Shown: in pieces, positions 16,361 through 25,449 of the stretch | Position numbering within the stretch: position 1 is the stretch's first letter | How the letters are laid out: the number at the start of each line of letters is the position of its first letter | The notes under the pieces: generated by a model | Told to the model about the DNA's origin: nothing | What the model saw: only the letters and a program-made list of their open reading frames with translations | Databases searched by the model: none | Translations under genes and position numbers: made by a program | Assembly (NCBI RefSeq): GCF_049801075.1 | Contig: NZ_JBNAGG010000007.1 | Coordinates: 1-64,000, forward strand | Direction of reading: 5' to 3' | DNA from: Maritalea sp049801075 | Lineage (GTDB): Bacteria; Pseudomonadota; Alphaproteobacteria; Rhizobiales; Devosiaceae | Length of the DNA stretch: 64,000 nucleotides

Positions 16361-17130
16361 TTCATATCATCCAATAATTGTGTGGTGGCCAGCGCCAATT
16401 GCGCGGCCCAAACTTTCTGCCCATTCTCATCTTCGATTTGATCATTGCGAATTTCAATCAAAGAATGGGGAATATTGTTGGTTTCGCCATGTTGCGGCAC
16501 GAACCAGTCGCTTTCATCATCAATTTGATAAGGCTCGTTCATGCCAATGGCGAGATTTGGTTGTTCCTGATGAATATAGCTGGCCAAACGGGTCGGCGTT
16601 GCCGCATCGCCGCGATAAAGAAAGGCGAGGGGCCATGGCCGCGCGTCATCGCCCAATTGTGGCGTGAAGCTGTGGATGGACAATACCAAGCGAAAACGCT
16701 TGGAGTGAATGGCCGTTTCAACCGCATGGTGGAAGGGCCAAAAAATCTCATCAATCCGCTGCTGCCGCGCCGCAGCGTTTAGATTTTGATTGCCGGGGAC
16801 CGGCACATTGTCGGCAATTTCTGGCATGGCGTCTGGCGCTTCTGGTGGGCGATTACAATCCACCACCAAGCGGCTATAGCGTTGCAAAATTGCAGGTGCA
16901 TTGAGCAGCTTTGACATTTTTTTGGTGACGGCTGCGGCGCCAATGTCCCACCCTATATGCTTGTCCATATCGCTGTTGGACAGCTGCAAACCAAAAAGCT
17001 TTTCCGGCACTTTTTGGCCTGCATGTTCGCACACCAACAACACATCGGCGTCGCCATCAGGGTTTAAAAAGTCAATGGGGTTCGGGTCAGCGTCAGTTAA
17101 AAGACGCTGAGCATGTCTATTCAAAGTCAA
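16357..17130 (-). CDS. N-formylglutamate amidohydrolase family protein
   Basis: 257 residues. LLVCEHAGQKVPE near residue 32 and HIGWDIGAAAVT near 57 are the family's metal-site segments; VDCNRPPEAPD near 92 and SIHSFTPQL near 150 continue the pattern. HutG-type members remove formate from N-formylglutamate; others hydrolyse different N-acyl amino acids. The start is TTG at 17130, 7 bases after TAGGAG. It is coupled to the isochorismatase-like gene downstream and lies 10 bp after livH, so it appears to belong to the transporter operon. No other histidine-degradation gene is present, so a HutG role is not assumed. Confidence 0.85.
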   Translation of the reverse strand: MTLNRHAQRLLTDADPNPIDFLNPDGDADVLLVCEHAGQKVPEKLFGLQLSNSDMDKHIGWDIGAAAVTKKMSKLLNAPAILQRYSRLVVDCNRPPEAPDAMPEIADNVPVPGNQNLNAAARQQRIDEIFWPFHHAVETAIHSKRFRLVLSIHSFTPQLGDDARPWPLAFLYRGDAATPTRLASYIHQEQPNLAIGMNEPYQIDDESDWFVPQHGETNNIPHSLIEIRNDQIEDENGQKVWAAQLALATTQLLDDMK

Positions 17131-17140
17131 TGTGCGTCTC

Positions 17141-18034
17141 CTAAACTTTTTCGGCTTTCAAAGAAGCGGCAGGCAAGAGGCCATTGGGGCGCATCAGCAA
17201 GACTAGCACCACGAGGCCAAGGCCGATCGGGTCCCTAAATTCTTGCAATGCGGGCGGCAGGAAGGCCGCGAGATAGATCTCGATAAAGCCGAGCAAAAAT
17301 CCGCCCGCCACAGCGCCGCGCAGACTGCCCAACCCGCCCAAAATGGCGGCGATAAAGGCCTTTAGCACGGGGGTGAAGCCCATAAGCGGATCAACCGAAG
17401 CCCGTTGGCTGACCCAAAGGATGGCGGCAACACCAGCCAACAGGCCGGAAATGGCGAACGCTCCGGCAATCACAGTGTTGGCGCGAATGCCCATCAAGCG
17501 GGCGACGGCGAAATCTTCTGCCGCGGCGCGCATGGCGATGCCATATTTTTGTTTGGACAAGAAGCGATCCAAGAAAATCAGCATAATGACGGTAGAAATG
17601 ATGGCGACCAATTTATTGACGCCGATCACCAAACCGCCAATGGCAATGCTGCCGGATAATGCTTCAGGCAATAGGACCGGTTGCGAGCGTACGGAGATGA
17701 AGTTTTGGAATAAAACTTGCAAAATCATCGCCACCGCAAAGGAGGTGACCAACATGGTCGCCCCAGAACTGTTGCGCACGGGCCGGAAAGCAATCCGCTC
17801 CATCAACACCGCCGCAAAGGTGGAGGCCAACAGGGCGAGGGGCACAGCAAACACGAATGAAATGCCCGCCAAACCGCAATACATGAGCACATAGCCCGCA
17901 ATGGTCATCAATTCACCATGGGCGAAATTGATCAGGCCCATAATGGAAAAGACCACCGCCAAGCCGAGCGCCAGAAGCGCATAAGTGCCACCAAGCGCGA
18001 AGGCATTGACCGTTTGTTGTAAAAAGAGTTCCAT
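17141..18034 (-). CDS. livH: Branched-chain amino acid-type ABC permease LivH
   Basis: 297 residues, mostly hydrophobic, with the LivH hallmarks ALGLAVVFSIMGLINFAHGE near residue 20 and LGGLGSLRGAVAGGFLLG near 235. It forms the inner-membrane channel with LivM. ATG follows AGGGGGC. One base separates it from livF. In this operon the substrate may be an acyl or amide amino acid rather than leucine, given the two hydrolases downstream. Confidence 0.95.
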   Translation of the reverse strand: MELFLQQTVNAFALGGTYALLALGLAVVFSIMGLINFAHGELMTIAGYVLMYCGLAGISFVFAVPLALLASTFAAVLMERIAFRPVRNSSGATMLVTSFAVAMILQVLFQNFISVRSQPVLLPEALSGSIAIGGLVIGVNKLVAIISTVIMLIFLDRFLSKQKYGIAMRAAAEDFAVARLMGIRANTVIAGAFAISGLLAGVAAILWVSQRASVDPLMGFTPVLKAFIAAILGGLGSLRGAVAGGFLLGFIEIYLAAFLPPALQEFRDPIGLGLVVLVLLMRPNGLLPAASLKAEKV

Positions 18035-18035
18035 T

Positions 18036-18755
18036 TTACGCGCCCCCTAAATAGGCATTTTGCAAATTATTGCTGGCGGCTAGTTCTTTCGCGTCGCCAG
18101 AGGTGGCGATCTGCCCATTGGCAAGAACATAGGCGCGGTTGGCCACTTCAAGGGCCATGGAGACATTTTGCTCCACCACCAAAATGGTCACGCCTTGCTC
18201 ATTCAATGTGGTGATCAATTCAAAAATCTGTTCGATAATTTTGGGCGCTAGGCCCAAGGACGGTTCGTCCAAAAGCAACATTTTGGGATTGCTCATCAAA
18301 GCCCGCCCCACGGCCAACATTTGCTGTTGCCCGCCTGAAAGCGTGCCCGCAAACTGGTCGCGCCGTTCTGCCAGAATGGGGAATAGCGTATAAACCCGAT
18401 CCCAAGCGGCAGAAATTTCTTGCGCGTCCTTCATGCCGAACGCACCCATTTGCAGGTTTTCTGCGACACTCAATGTGCCAAAAACGCGGCGGCCTTCAGG
18501 TGACAATGTCATGCCCAAGCCGGGCAACATTTCGGGCCGCAAATTGGTAATATTTTGCCCATCAAAGTGCACCTCGCCGCCAAAGGTGGGCACCAGCCCT
18601 GCAATGGCATTCAAGGTGGATGATTTGCCGGCGCCGTTGGCGCCGAGCAGGGCAATAATCTCGCCCTGCTCAACTTTGAAATTGATCCCGTCAACCGCCT
18701 GGACCGCGCCATAGCGCACATCAAGCGAACGGACTTCTAATAGCGGTTGAACCAT
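18036..18755 (-). CDS. livF: Branched-chain amino acid-type ABC ATPase LivF
   Basis: 239 residues. Walker A GANGAGKSS near 38, ABC signature LSGGQQQ near 142, Walker B LLLDEPSLGL near 162 and the H-loop replaced by VEQN as in LivF proteins. ATG follows AAGGAGC. It powers the Liv-type importer together with the LivG half of the fusion protein encoded upstream. Confidence 0.95.
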   Translation of the reverse strand: MVQPLLEVRSLDVRYGAVQAVDGINFKVEQGEIIALLGANGAGKSSTLNAIAGLVPTFGGEVHFDGQNITNLRPEMLPGLGMTLSPEGRRVFGTLSVAENLQMGAFGMKDAQEISAAWDRVYTLFPILAERRDQFAGTLSGGQQQMLAVGRALMSNPKMLLLDEPSLGLAPKIIEQIFELITTLNEQGVTILVVEQNVSMALEVANRAYVLANGQIATSGDAKELAASNNLQNAYLGGA

Positions 18756-18774
18756 GATCAGTGCTCCTTAAGCC

Positions 18775-19932
18775 TTACTGCATCCGAGGCGCAGGAATGA
18801 TGGCTGGGTTAGGTGATGGCTGGCCAATCAATTGACGCTCGCCATCCATAACCCCAATCAATGTGACTTCACGTACAGGCATACCGTTGGTGCCTTTGTA
18901 AGTGATCAGGCTTGTTGCACCCTGCACATTTTCCAAATTCGCAATGGCATCGCGCAACTCGTCTGAGCTGGCATCTGGCCCAGCGGCAAGGCTTGCAGCC
19001 TCAATCACTTTCGCCAAATCATAGCCAATCGCGTTAAAGACCGTTTGTGACTCTTCGCCATAGGTCTCTTTATATTTGGCGTTAAACTCAGCCATCGGGC
19101 TGTTTTCAGTTGGGTGACCTGCGGTGGTGAACACCAAACGGTCGGCCGCTGGCCCAATCGCAAATGTTGTTGGGCTGTCAATGCCGTCAGAGCCAATCAC
19201 TTGGCTGGTGACGCCCGCGGCGCGCAACGCTTTGATGAAGGATGGGAAATCTGGCTCGTAAGCAGATGTCATCACCACGTCAGGCTGTGGGTCCATATTG
19301 GCAATGCGGGTGGAAATCGCAGAAAAGTCCTGCTGGCCGAGTGTGTAGGTGTCCTTACCCACAACTTCACCGCCCAATGACTCCATCACATCCGCGAAGT
19401 AAAGCGGCATAGATGTATATTGGGTATCCGGCGAATAAACGATATAGGCCGTTTCCATCCCTTGATCATATGCCCATTGTGCGGACACGGTGGCTTGCAC
19501 GTTGTCGCCCGGGAAGTTGGCAAACATATAGTCGCCGCCAATCATCGGCAGGGTAGGTGATGATGCGCAGGTGGAAATCGCAGGCACTTGCGCGCTGCCC
19601 ACAATTGAAATCGCCGCCAATGATGGGTCCGCATCACATGGCAGGATCAATACTTTTACGCCAGCGTCTACCAGCTCTTGCGTGGCGATGGCCGTTTGCG
19701 CAGCGTCCGACCGCACATCCTTTTCCACCAACTCAATTTTGAGGGTGCCACCAATGCCGCCTGCTGCGTTGATTTCATCAACGCCCATTCGCAAGCCTTC
19801 AACAACCGGGCCGTCATAATGTGCCAACGCGCCTGTTTGCGCAGTGGCAACGCCCACTTTAAGTGTTTCAGCATAGGCACTGCCCGTTACGGCCATGGCC
19901 AACATGCTGCTCATCAGCAAAGTCTTCTTCAT
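18775..19932 (-). CDS. Periplasmic substrate-binding protein of the Liv-type ABC transporter
   Basis: 385 residues from the ATG at 19932, which follows AGGAGAGG; an upstream in-frame start would put 34 unrelated residues before the signal peptide MKKTLLMSSMLAMAVTGSAYA. The mature protein starts ETLKVGVATAQTG, typical of type I periplasmic binding proteins (Peripla_BP_6), with AYIVYSPDTQYTS and a C-terminal lobe containing NAIGYDLAKV. It decides the specificity of the transporter. It lies between the LivMG fusion gene and livF, all on one strand. Confidence 0.92.
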   Translation of the reverse strand: MKKTLLMSSMLAMAVTGSAYAETLKVGVATAQTGALAHYDGPVVEGLRMGVDEINAAGGIGGTLKIELVEKDVRSDAAQTAIATQELVDAGVKVLILPCDADPSLAAISIVGSAQVPAISTCASSPTLPMIGGDYMFANFPGDNVQATVSAQWAYDQGMETAYIVYSPDTQYTSMPLYFADVMESLGGEVVGKDTYTLGQQDFSAISTRIANMDPQPDVVMTSAYEPDFPSFIKALRAAGVTSQVIGSDGIDSPTTFAIGPAADRLVFTTAGHPTENSPMAEFNAKYKETYGEESQTVFNAIGYDLAKVIEAASLAAGPDASSDELRDAIANLENVQGATSLITYKGTNGMPVREVTLIGVMDGERQLIGQPSPNPAIIPAPRMQ

Positions 19933-19960
19933 GTCTTCCTCTCCTTTTATGGCAAGCCAG

Positions 19961-21739
19961 CTATGCTGACCGCCCCAAATAGGCTTCCACAACGGCCGGG
20001 TTATTTCGGACTTCTGCAGGTGTCCCCTCAGCAATCATTTTGCCTTCGTTTAAGACCGCGACGCGGTCACAAAGCTCATTGATCAGTTTTAGATCGTGAT
20101 CGACGATCAGGATGCCGATGCCCAACTCCGCACAAAGCTTGCGCAAAGTCTCCATCAGATCATCAGTTTCTTCGCGGTTCATGCCCGCTGCTGGTTCATC
20201 CAAGAACAGCAAAGCTGGTTCGCAGGCGAGGGCACGGGCAATTTCCACCCGGCGCTGATCGCCATAAGAAAGCGTGCCGGAATCCTCATCCGCTCGATCC
20301 AAAAGACCCAGCCGCTCAAGCGCCGCATAAGTGCGCGCGTCCGCATTTTTGCCGCCGCGCGTGGACAAGGCCGCAACATGCACATTTTGATAAACCGTCA
20401 AATCCGGGAACAGGCGGATATTTTGGAAGGTGCGGGCGATGCCAAAATTGGCCACCTCATTAGACTTCCGCCCGATCAGTTCAGTGTCGCCCAATTTCAC
20501 GCTGCCAACGGTTGGCTTGAGCACGCAAGACAACATGTTCATCACGGTGGTTTTGCCAGATCCGTTGGGACCGATCAGGCCAAAAATTTCCCCCGGCTTC
20601 AATCTAAATGAAACGTTATTTACTGCGGTTAATCCACCGAACTGCATCACCAGTCCACTTGCTTGCAGCTCGGTGCGCTCATCAATCGGCTGCGTGGCCG
20701 CTGGAGCATTCTGGGGTGAAATTTCGCGGGCAAAAATGCGTTCTTCCCATTCTTTTAGCCCCGCCAACCCATTGGCCTTGCGGAACATGGCGAATAGAAT
20801 GATCAGGCCAATACCGATTTGCGTGGTGCCGAAAATGGTGGGCATTTCAAACCCGAACAGAGTGAAGCCGCTTTCAAATCGGCGCAAAATTTCGGTGATC
20901 AAGGTGATCACAACTGCACCTGTGAAGGCGCCTGTGACCGTTGACATGCCGCCAACAATCAACATGGACAGCAAGAAGAACGTGTCCGTGAAATAGAATT
21001 TTTTCGGGCTGAACGCCCCAAGGAAATGCGCCAACAAAGAGCCAGCCAATGCCATCAACATGGCACTGACGATAAAAGAAACGAGGCGTTCTTTTTGAAT
21101 ATTGATGCCGACCGCATTGGCGGCGATGGCATTATCGCGCCCGGCGCGCAAGCGCAAGCCAGACACTGAATCTCGATAGAGGCGCGCCACAATCAGCGCA
21201 ATGATGCAGGCGATTGCCGCAGTCCAAAGCGTGGTTTCACGCGGCACGCCAAAAAAGGTTTGTGCGCCACGGGTAACGTCGCGCCAGCCAATGGTCACAC
21301 CATGCACAATGATCAGTAGGCCCAGCGTGGCGATGGTAGCGGCGGAACCTTCCAGTCGGCCAATGGCAGCCCCAATAATGGCCGCGACCACACCGACAAA
21401 CAGCACGGCCAGGAGGGTCGCCGAAACAAAGTCGAGTTGTGTGGTCGCCAACCAGCTTGGGAGGTTAGGTAAGGTCGCCGTTTTGAGTGGCACGGGCAGG
21501 GTGAGAAGCGCCGCGCAATAAGCGCCGATGCCCATAAAACCCACATGGCCAAAGCTCAAAATGCCGCTATTGCCGCTATAAACGCCAATCCCGGCCACCC
21601 CGATAAGGGAAATCAGAAACACGATCATTGTGCGCTCAAGCGCACCTGAGCCGAAGCTGGCAAGGCCGGCAATGGCCAATATCACCAGGAAAATCGCCGC
21701 AGATGCGAAAACAATATGGCGCTTTGGTGCTGTGATCAT
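19961..21739 (-). CDS. Fused LivM permease and LivG ATPase
   Basis: 592 residues. The N-terminal half (1-330) is a LivM-type permease: hydrophobic, with GNSGILSFGHVGFMGIGAY and LIVGGMSTVTGAFTGA. The C-terminal half (about 355-592) is a LivG ATPase: Walker A GPNGSGKTT near 390, signature LSYGDQRR near 495, Walker B LLFLDEPAAGMN near 516. The two are normally separate genes; here a short linker (NAPAATQPIDE) joins them in one frame. ATG follows GGGGGAG. It heads the minus-strand transporter operon and is divergent from the RpiR gene. Confidence 0.93.
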   Translation of the reverse strand: MITAPKRHIVFASAAIFLVILAIAGLASFGSGALERTMIVFLISLIGVAGIGVYSGNSGILSFGHVGFMGIGAYCAALLTLPVPLKTATLPNLPSWLATTQLDFVSATLLAVLFVGVVAAIIGAAIGRLEGSAATIATLGLLIIVHGVTIGWRDVTRGAQTFFGVPRETTLWTAAIACIIALIVARLYRDSVSGLRLRAGRDNAIAANAVGINIQKERLVSFIVSAMLMALAGSLLAHFLGAFSPKKFYFTDTFFLLSMLIVGGMSTVTGAFTGAVVITLITEILRRFESGFTLFGFEMPTIFGTTQIGIGLIILFAMFRKANGLAGLKEWEERIFAREISPQNAPAATQPIDERTELQASGLVMQFGGLTAVNNVSFRLKPGEIFGLIGPNGSGKTTVMNMLSCVLKPTVGSVKLGDTELIGRKSNEVANFGIARTFQNIRLFPDLTVYQNVHVAALSTRGGKNADARTYAALERLGLLDRADEDSGTLSYGDQRRVEIARALACEPALLFLDEPAAGMNREETDDLMETLRKLCAELGIGILIVDHDLKLINELCDRVAVLNEGKMIAEGTPAEVRNNPAVVEAYLGRSA

Positions 21740-21813
21740 TTATTCTCCCCCACCAGATTGGTTGCATCTAGGATTTGATAAATATTTTTCAAAGTCAACA
21801 GTTAAAATTTTGA

Positions 21814-21849
21814 TTGACGAATTTTTTTCATTTGCGATAATGGCAAATG
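21814..21849 (+). promoter_or_regulatory. Promoter and overlapping operator of the RpiR gene
   Basis: TTGACG (21814-21819), a 16-bp gap and GATAAT (21836-21841) make a sigma-70 type promoter. CATTTGC (21829-21835) and GCAAATG (21843-21849), separated by 7 bp, form a perfect inverted repeat covering the -10 box. The Shine-Dalgarno GGGGAGGA begins 2 bp later. A repressor bound here would block the promoter, so autoregulation by the RpiR protein is likely. Confidence 0.7.
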
Positions 21850-21863
21850 TGGGGAGGACTTTT

Positions 21864-22721
21864 ATGTCAGTACGGGTACAAATCGCCGAAAAGGCGGATG
21901 AATTTACCGCAAACGAGCGCAAATTAAGTTCAGCAATTTTGGCTGACTATCCCTTTGCGGGGCTGGCGCCAATCCAGACATTGGCTGAGAAAACCAATGT
22001 TTCTGCCCCCACCATCTCTCGCTTCGTGACCAAGCTCGGCTATGGCGGCTTTCAAGATTTTCAGCAGCAATTGATTGCCGAATTGAAAGAGGGCCAAAAA
22101 TCGCCTGTGGATCTGCACCCCACCCGCCGACAGGTGGAAGGGGATGATTATTTGAAAGGATTTTTTCAGCGCGCTGAGCAATTGCTGCAAGAAACCTGCG
22201 AGATGATTTCCGCCAGCCAATTTGAACGGGTTTGCGCCATGCTTTCGGACGACAAGCGCGGGCTTTACCTTATTGGCGGGCGCATGAGTGATCCCATCGT
22301 ACAATATTTGTCGCGCCATTTGCGGCAATATCGCGCCAATGTGTTTCACTTGCCCTCAGACCCTGAAGTTTGGCCCGAATATTTGCTGCGGATGCGCCCT
22401 AAAGATGTTTTGGTGACCATCGATTTTCGGCGGTATCAAAAATCGCTTGCGGAGCTGGCGCATAGGGCCGTGCACAATCAAGGCGCGCGGCTGGTGCTGA
22501 TCACCGACAAATGGATGTCGCCCATCTCAAAAGATGCGCAAGAAGTTTTGCCTGTGCCCATTGATAGCGGCACGGTTTGGGACAGCTACGCCGCGACCTT
22601 GGCGCTTGTGGAAGCAATTGTCGCCCGAGTGACCGAAACCAATTGGGACCAAACCCGCAATCGTATCGAAGCTTGGGATGCGGCCCGCTTGAATTTTGAA
22701 GGACGTAAAAATGATCAATAG
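21864..22721 (+). CDS. RpiR/MurR-family transcriptional regulator
   Basis: 285 residues from the ATG at 21864, 5 bases after GGGGAGGA; longer in-frame starts reach into the divergent gene and are rejected. The N-terminal HTH_6 domain (1-80) shows LAEKTNVSAPTISRFVTKLGYGGFQDF-like sequence. A SIS domain fills about 120-260 (LYLIGGRMSDPI, then RLVLITDKWMSPIS) and should bind a phosphosugar or small ligand. The gene faces the transporter operon and overlaps the ligase gene downstream by 11 bp, so it probably controls both arms of the island. Confidence 0.92.
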   Translation: MSVRVQIAEKADEFTANERKLSSAILADYPFAGLAPIQTLAEKTNVSAPTISRFVTKLGYGGFQDFQQQLIAELKEGQKSPVDLHPTRRQVEGDDYLKGFFQRAEQLLQETCEMISASQFERVCAMLSDDKRGLYLIGGRMSDPIVQYLSRHLRQYRANVFHLPSDPEVWPEYLLRMRPKDVLVTIDFRRYQKSLAELAHRAVHNQGARLVLITDKWMSPISKDAQEVLPVPIDSGTVWDSYAATLALVEAIVARVTETNWDQTRNRIEAWDAARLNFEGRKNDQ

Positions 22722-24024
22722 CCCTCTTGTTTTCGCTGCCACATGTGATCTTTCAGGTCAGGTGCGCGGCAAAGCCTATCCTTTGACCGAACGCGATGGC
22801 CGCGCCAAAAAAGGCATTGGCTGGGTGCCCACCAACAGTTTGATCACCTGTTTTGACACCATTGCGCCGTCACCTTTTGGCGCATTGGGCGATTTGGTGA
22901 TTGTGCCGGATGAAGCAGCGGAGATTGCAGTTGAACTGGATAAAGGCCAACCTGCCGAGCGGCTGGCCCTAGGCGATGTCCGCAATTTAGACGGCACGCC
23001 TTGGGGGCTTTGCCCACGTTCGATCCTGCAAAATGCGCTTGATCGTTTGGACCGCGCAGCGGGCCTGCAAGTCAACGCCGCGTTCGAGCATGAATTTCAA
23101 ATGCCCGATTTGGAGCTGCAGCCGGGCGAAGCGTTCAATTATGGCGCGTTTACCCATCACCGCACGTTCGGCGAAGGCTTGGTGGCGGCCATGGAAGCCG
23201 CAGGCATTGAGCCAGATACATTTTTGAAAGAATATGGCGCGCGCCAATTTGAAGTGACCAACGCACCTGCGCTGGGCAAAAAGGCTGCTGATTGGGCCGT
23301 ATTATTGCGCGAGTTGACAAAGCGCTTGGCCCGCAGCATGGGCCATCATGCCAGTTTTGTGCCGATCATCGATCCGGATGGGGTGGGCAATGGCGTGCAT
23401 GTGCATATCAGCTTTTTGAACAAAGACGATAAGCCCGCCACCTACGACGCGGATCATGAATATGGCATGAGCGCCACCACAGGCTCTTTCATTGCGGGCA
23501 TATTGAAATATCTCGATAGCTTTTTGGCGCTCACTGCGCCGAGCGATATCTCTTATTTGCGACTCACCCCACATCGCTGGAGCGCGGCATACAATAATCT
23601 TGGCTATCATGACCGGGAAGCGTCCGTACGCATTTGCCCGATCACGGCGAAAGACGAAAAGAAGCGCGCCAAGCAATATAATTTTGAATTCCGCGCCGCC
23701 GATGCCGCCGCGTCACCTTATCTGGTGATGGCTGCTCTGGTACATGCGGGCGCGCAAGGCATTGAAGATCAATTGCCTATGCCTGAAGTGACACAAGAAG
23801 ATTTGTCGGAACTGCCAGAAGATGAATTGCATCAGCGCGGCTATGTGCGTTTGCCACAAACTTTAAGCGAAGCGCTTGATCGGTTTGAGCAAAATGAAAC
23901 TGTGCGCTCCTGGTTTGATCCGCAATTTAGCGAAGTTTATCTGGCCCTCAAACGGGAAGAGATCGAACATGTGAAAGACCTGTCCGACCTCAAAAAGTGT
24001 GCGCTTTATTCCAAGGTTTATTGA
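22711..24024 (+). CDS. Glutamine-synthetase-like ATP-dependent ligase
   Basis: 437 residues from the ATG at 22711, behind GAAGGACG; the gene starts inside the last codons of the RpiR gene. The GS catalytic core is visible: FEHEF near 123, GARQFEVTNAP near 175, then HHASFVPI and VHVHIS near 225-235, and the arginine-rich substrate segment RLTPHRWS near 285. Family members include GlnA and gamma-glutamyl-polyamine or -amine synthetases (PuuA, GlnT, GlnIII). Its place next to a class III aminotransferase and an amino-acid-type importer favours a catabolic gamma-glutamyl ligase over ammonia assimilation. The true substrate is unknown. Confidence 0.88.
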   Translation: MINSPLVFAATCDLSGQVRGKAYPLTERDGRAKKGIGWVPTNSLITCFDTIAPSPFGALGDLVIVPDEAAEIAVELDKGQPAERLALGDVRNLDGTPWGLCPRSILQNALDRLDRAAGLQVNAAFEHEFQMPDLELQPGEAFNYGAFTHHRTFGEGLVAAMEAAGIEPDTFLKEYGARQFEVTNAPALGKKAADWAVLLRELTKRLARSMGHHASFVPIIDPDGVGNGVHVHISFLNKDDKPATYDADHEYGMSATTGSFIAGILKYLDSFLALTAPSDISYLRLTPHRWSAAYNNLGYHDREASVRICPITAKDEKKRAKQYNFEFRAADAAASPYLVMAALVHAGAQGIEDQLPMPEVTQEDLSELPEDELHQRGYVRLPQTLSEALDRFEQNETVRSWFDPQFSEVYLALKREEIEHVKDLSDLKKCALYSKVY

Positions 24025-24057
24025 TTGCGCAGAACAGCTTGACGGACTGGAGCAGAC

Positions 24058-25377
24058 ATGACCAGCACATCACTTTATAAGCGCGATGGGGCCGCCCTGT
24101 CGCCACTTCAAAAATTGCGGTTCTTTCCTCTTGCTGTTTCGGGCGGCGCGGGCAGTGTGCTGATCGAAGAGGGCGGGCGGGAATTGCTAGATCTGTCTGC
24201 GTCATGGGGTGCGGCGAGCCTTGGCCATAGCCATCCCGCCATGCGCACGGCCATCGATCAAGGGCTGGCCAATCAAGCTGGCGCATCAATCCTTTCGGGA
24301 ACGAATGAGCCAGCGGTCAAACTGGCGGAAACTTTGTTGAAGCTAACGCCAGGTGCGAATGATCGTCGCGTATGGCTGGGGCATTCAGGCAGTGATGCGA
24401 ATGAAACTGTCGCACGGGTGGTACCGGCTGCAACAGGGCGGTCGCGCATTATGGCGTTTTCGGGTGCTTATCATGGCGGCACACAGGGGTCGATGTCCGT
24501 TTCAGGGCACACGGCACAGGAAGGCGTAGCCAAGTCCGACGGGCTCACGCTGGTTCCCTATCCCGACCCGTTTCGCCCGTTTGAAGATGATCCCTCCGGA
24601 GAGGCCCTGTTGGCCCATATCGAGCATCTGCTCGCCACAAGCTGTCCCGGCGATGAAGTGGCGTGCTTCTTTATGGAACCTATCCAAGCCGATGGCGGCT
24701 TGATCGTACCGCCCGCAGGCTTTTTGTCCCGCCTGTCAAAACTGTGCGCGCATTACGGCATCTTGACGATTTGCGACGAGGTAAAAGTTGGCCTCGGGCG
24801 GACTGGACTTATGCACTGTTTCGAACATGAGAATTTTGTGCCGGATATTGTGGTGTTCGGCAAAGGGCTGGGCGGCGGCTTACCCATTTCAGCCATTGTC
24901 GGCCCCTCTTGGATAATGGATCACGCCCCTGCATTCTCCATGCAAACATTGCACGGTAATCCTGTTAGTGCGTCAGCCGCCTTGGCTGTGCTGACGACCA
25001 TTCAAGCGGACAATCTTGCTGCAAGAGCGCAGAACACCGGTGGCATCCTTATGGATGAAATCGCTCGCGCATCGGCGCAGCAGCCAGAAGTAGGCGATAT
25101 ACGGGGGCGGGGTTTGGCCATTGGTGTTGAACTTGTCAAAAATGAAAATGGTGCGCCAAATGCGGAACTGGCGCAAAAAACCGTCTATCGCGCATGGCAG
25201 CTTGGTGCAGTCTTTTATTATGTCGGGATGAATTCCAACGTGCTCGAACTGACGCCGCCACTCATTTTGACTGAAGCCGAAGCAAAAACCGGCGCGCAAA
25301 TATTGGCACAATCTATTCAAGATGCGGCTGCGGGCTTGGTCAGCGACGAGGATGTAGCCGAATTCGCAGGATGGTGA
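24058..25377 (+). CDS. Class III PLP-dependent aminotransferase
   Basis: 439 residues. LWLGHSGSDANE-like cofactor-binding sequence near 115-125, FSGAYHGGTQGSMS near 142, CDEVKVGLGRTG near 240 and the catalytic Lys in VFGKGLGGGLP near 270. These enzymes transfer amino groups from omega-amino acids, ornithine, 4-aminobutyrate or diaminobutyrate. DEVKVG replaces the more common DEVQTG. ATG follows GGAG. It lies 33 bp after the ligase gene in the same operon. A pairing of ligase and omega-aminotransferase suggests breakdown of an amine or diamino compound. Confidence 0.9.
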   Translation: MTSTSLYKRDGAALSPLQKLRFFPLAVSGGAGSVLIEEGGRELLDLSASWGAASLGHSHPAMRTAIDQGLANQAGASILSGTNEPAVKLAETLLKLTPGANDRRVWLGHSGSDANETVARVVPAATGRSRIMAFSGAYHGGTQGSMSVSGHTAQEGVAKSDGLTLVPYPDPFRPFEDDPSGEALLAHIEHLLATSCPGDEVACFFMEPIQADGGLIVPPAGFLSRLSKLCAHYGILTICDEVKVGLGRTGLMHCFEHENFVPDIVVFGKGLGGGLPISAIVGPSWIMDHAPAFSMQTLHGNPVSASAALAVLTTIQADNLAARAQNTGGILMDEIARASAQQPEVGDIRGRGLAIGVELVKNENGAPNAELAQKTVYRAWQLGAVFYYVGMNSNVLELTPPLILTEAEAKTGAQILAQSIQDAAAGLVSDEDVAEFAGW

Positions 25378-25403
25378 TTGGCTTTTGCCGACCGGCAACC
25401 AAC

Positions 25404-25428
25404 AAAAAAGGCGGCGCAGTGCGCCGCC
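25404..25428 (-). terminator. Rho-independent terminator of the TRAP-Usp operon
   Basis: GGCGGCGC / GCGCCGCC, an 8-bp perfect stem with a 3-base loop. Read on the minus strand it is followed by six T, 22 bp after the stop of the universal stress gene. The plus-strand aminotransferase ends 26 bp away and may use the same hairpin. Confidence 0.85.
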
Positions 25429-25449
25429 CTTAAGCTTATTAACTTGATC

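Noticed and set aside
16357..17130. Assigning hutG (histidine degradation)
   Set aside because: No other hut gene is nearby and the family covers several N-acyl substrates; context points to the Liv-type island.
17343..17894. 183-codon plus-strand frame opposite livH
   Set aside because: Antisense of a hydrophobic gene; composition is what the reverse strand of a permease gives.
20430..20996. 188-codon plus-strand frame opposite the LivM-LivG fusion gene
   Set aside because: Antisense shadow of a strongly supported gene, no ribosome site.
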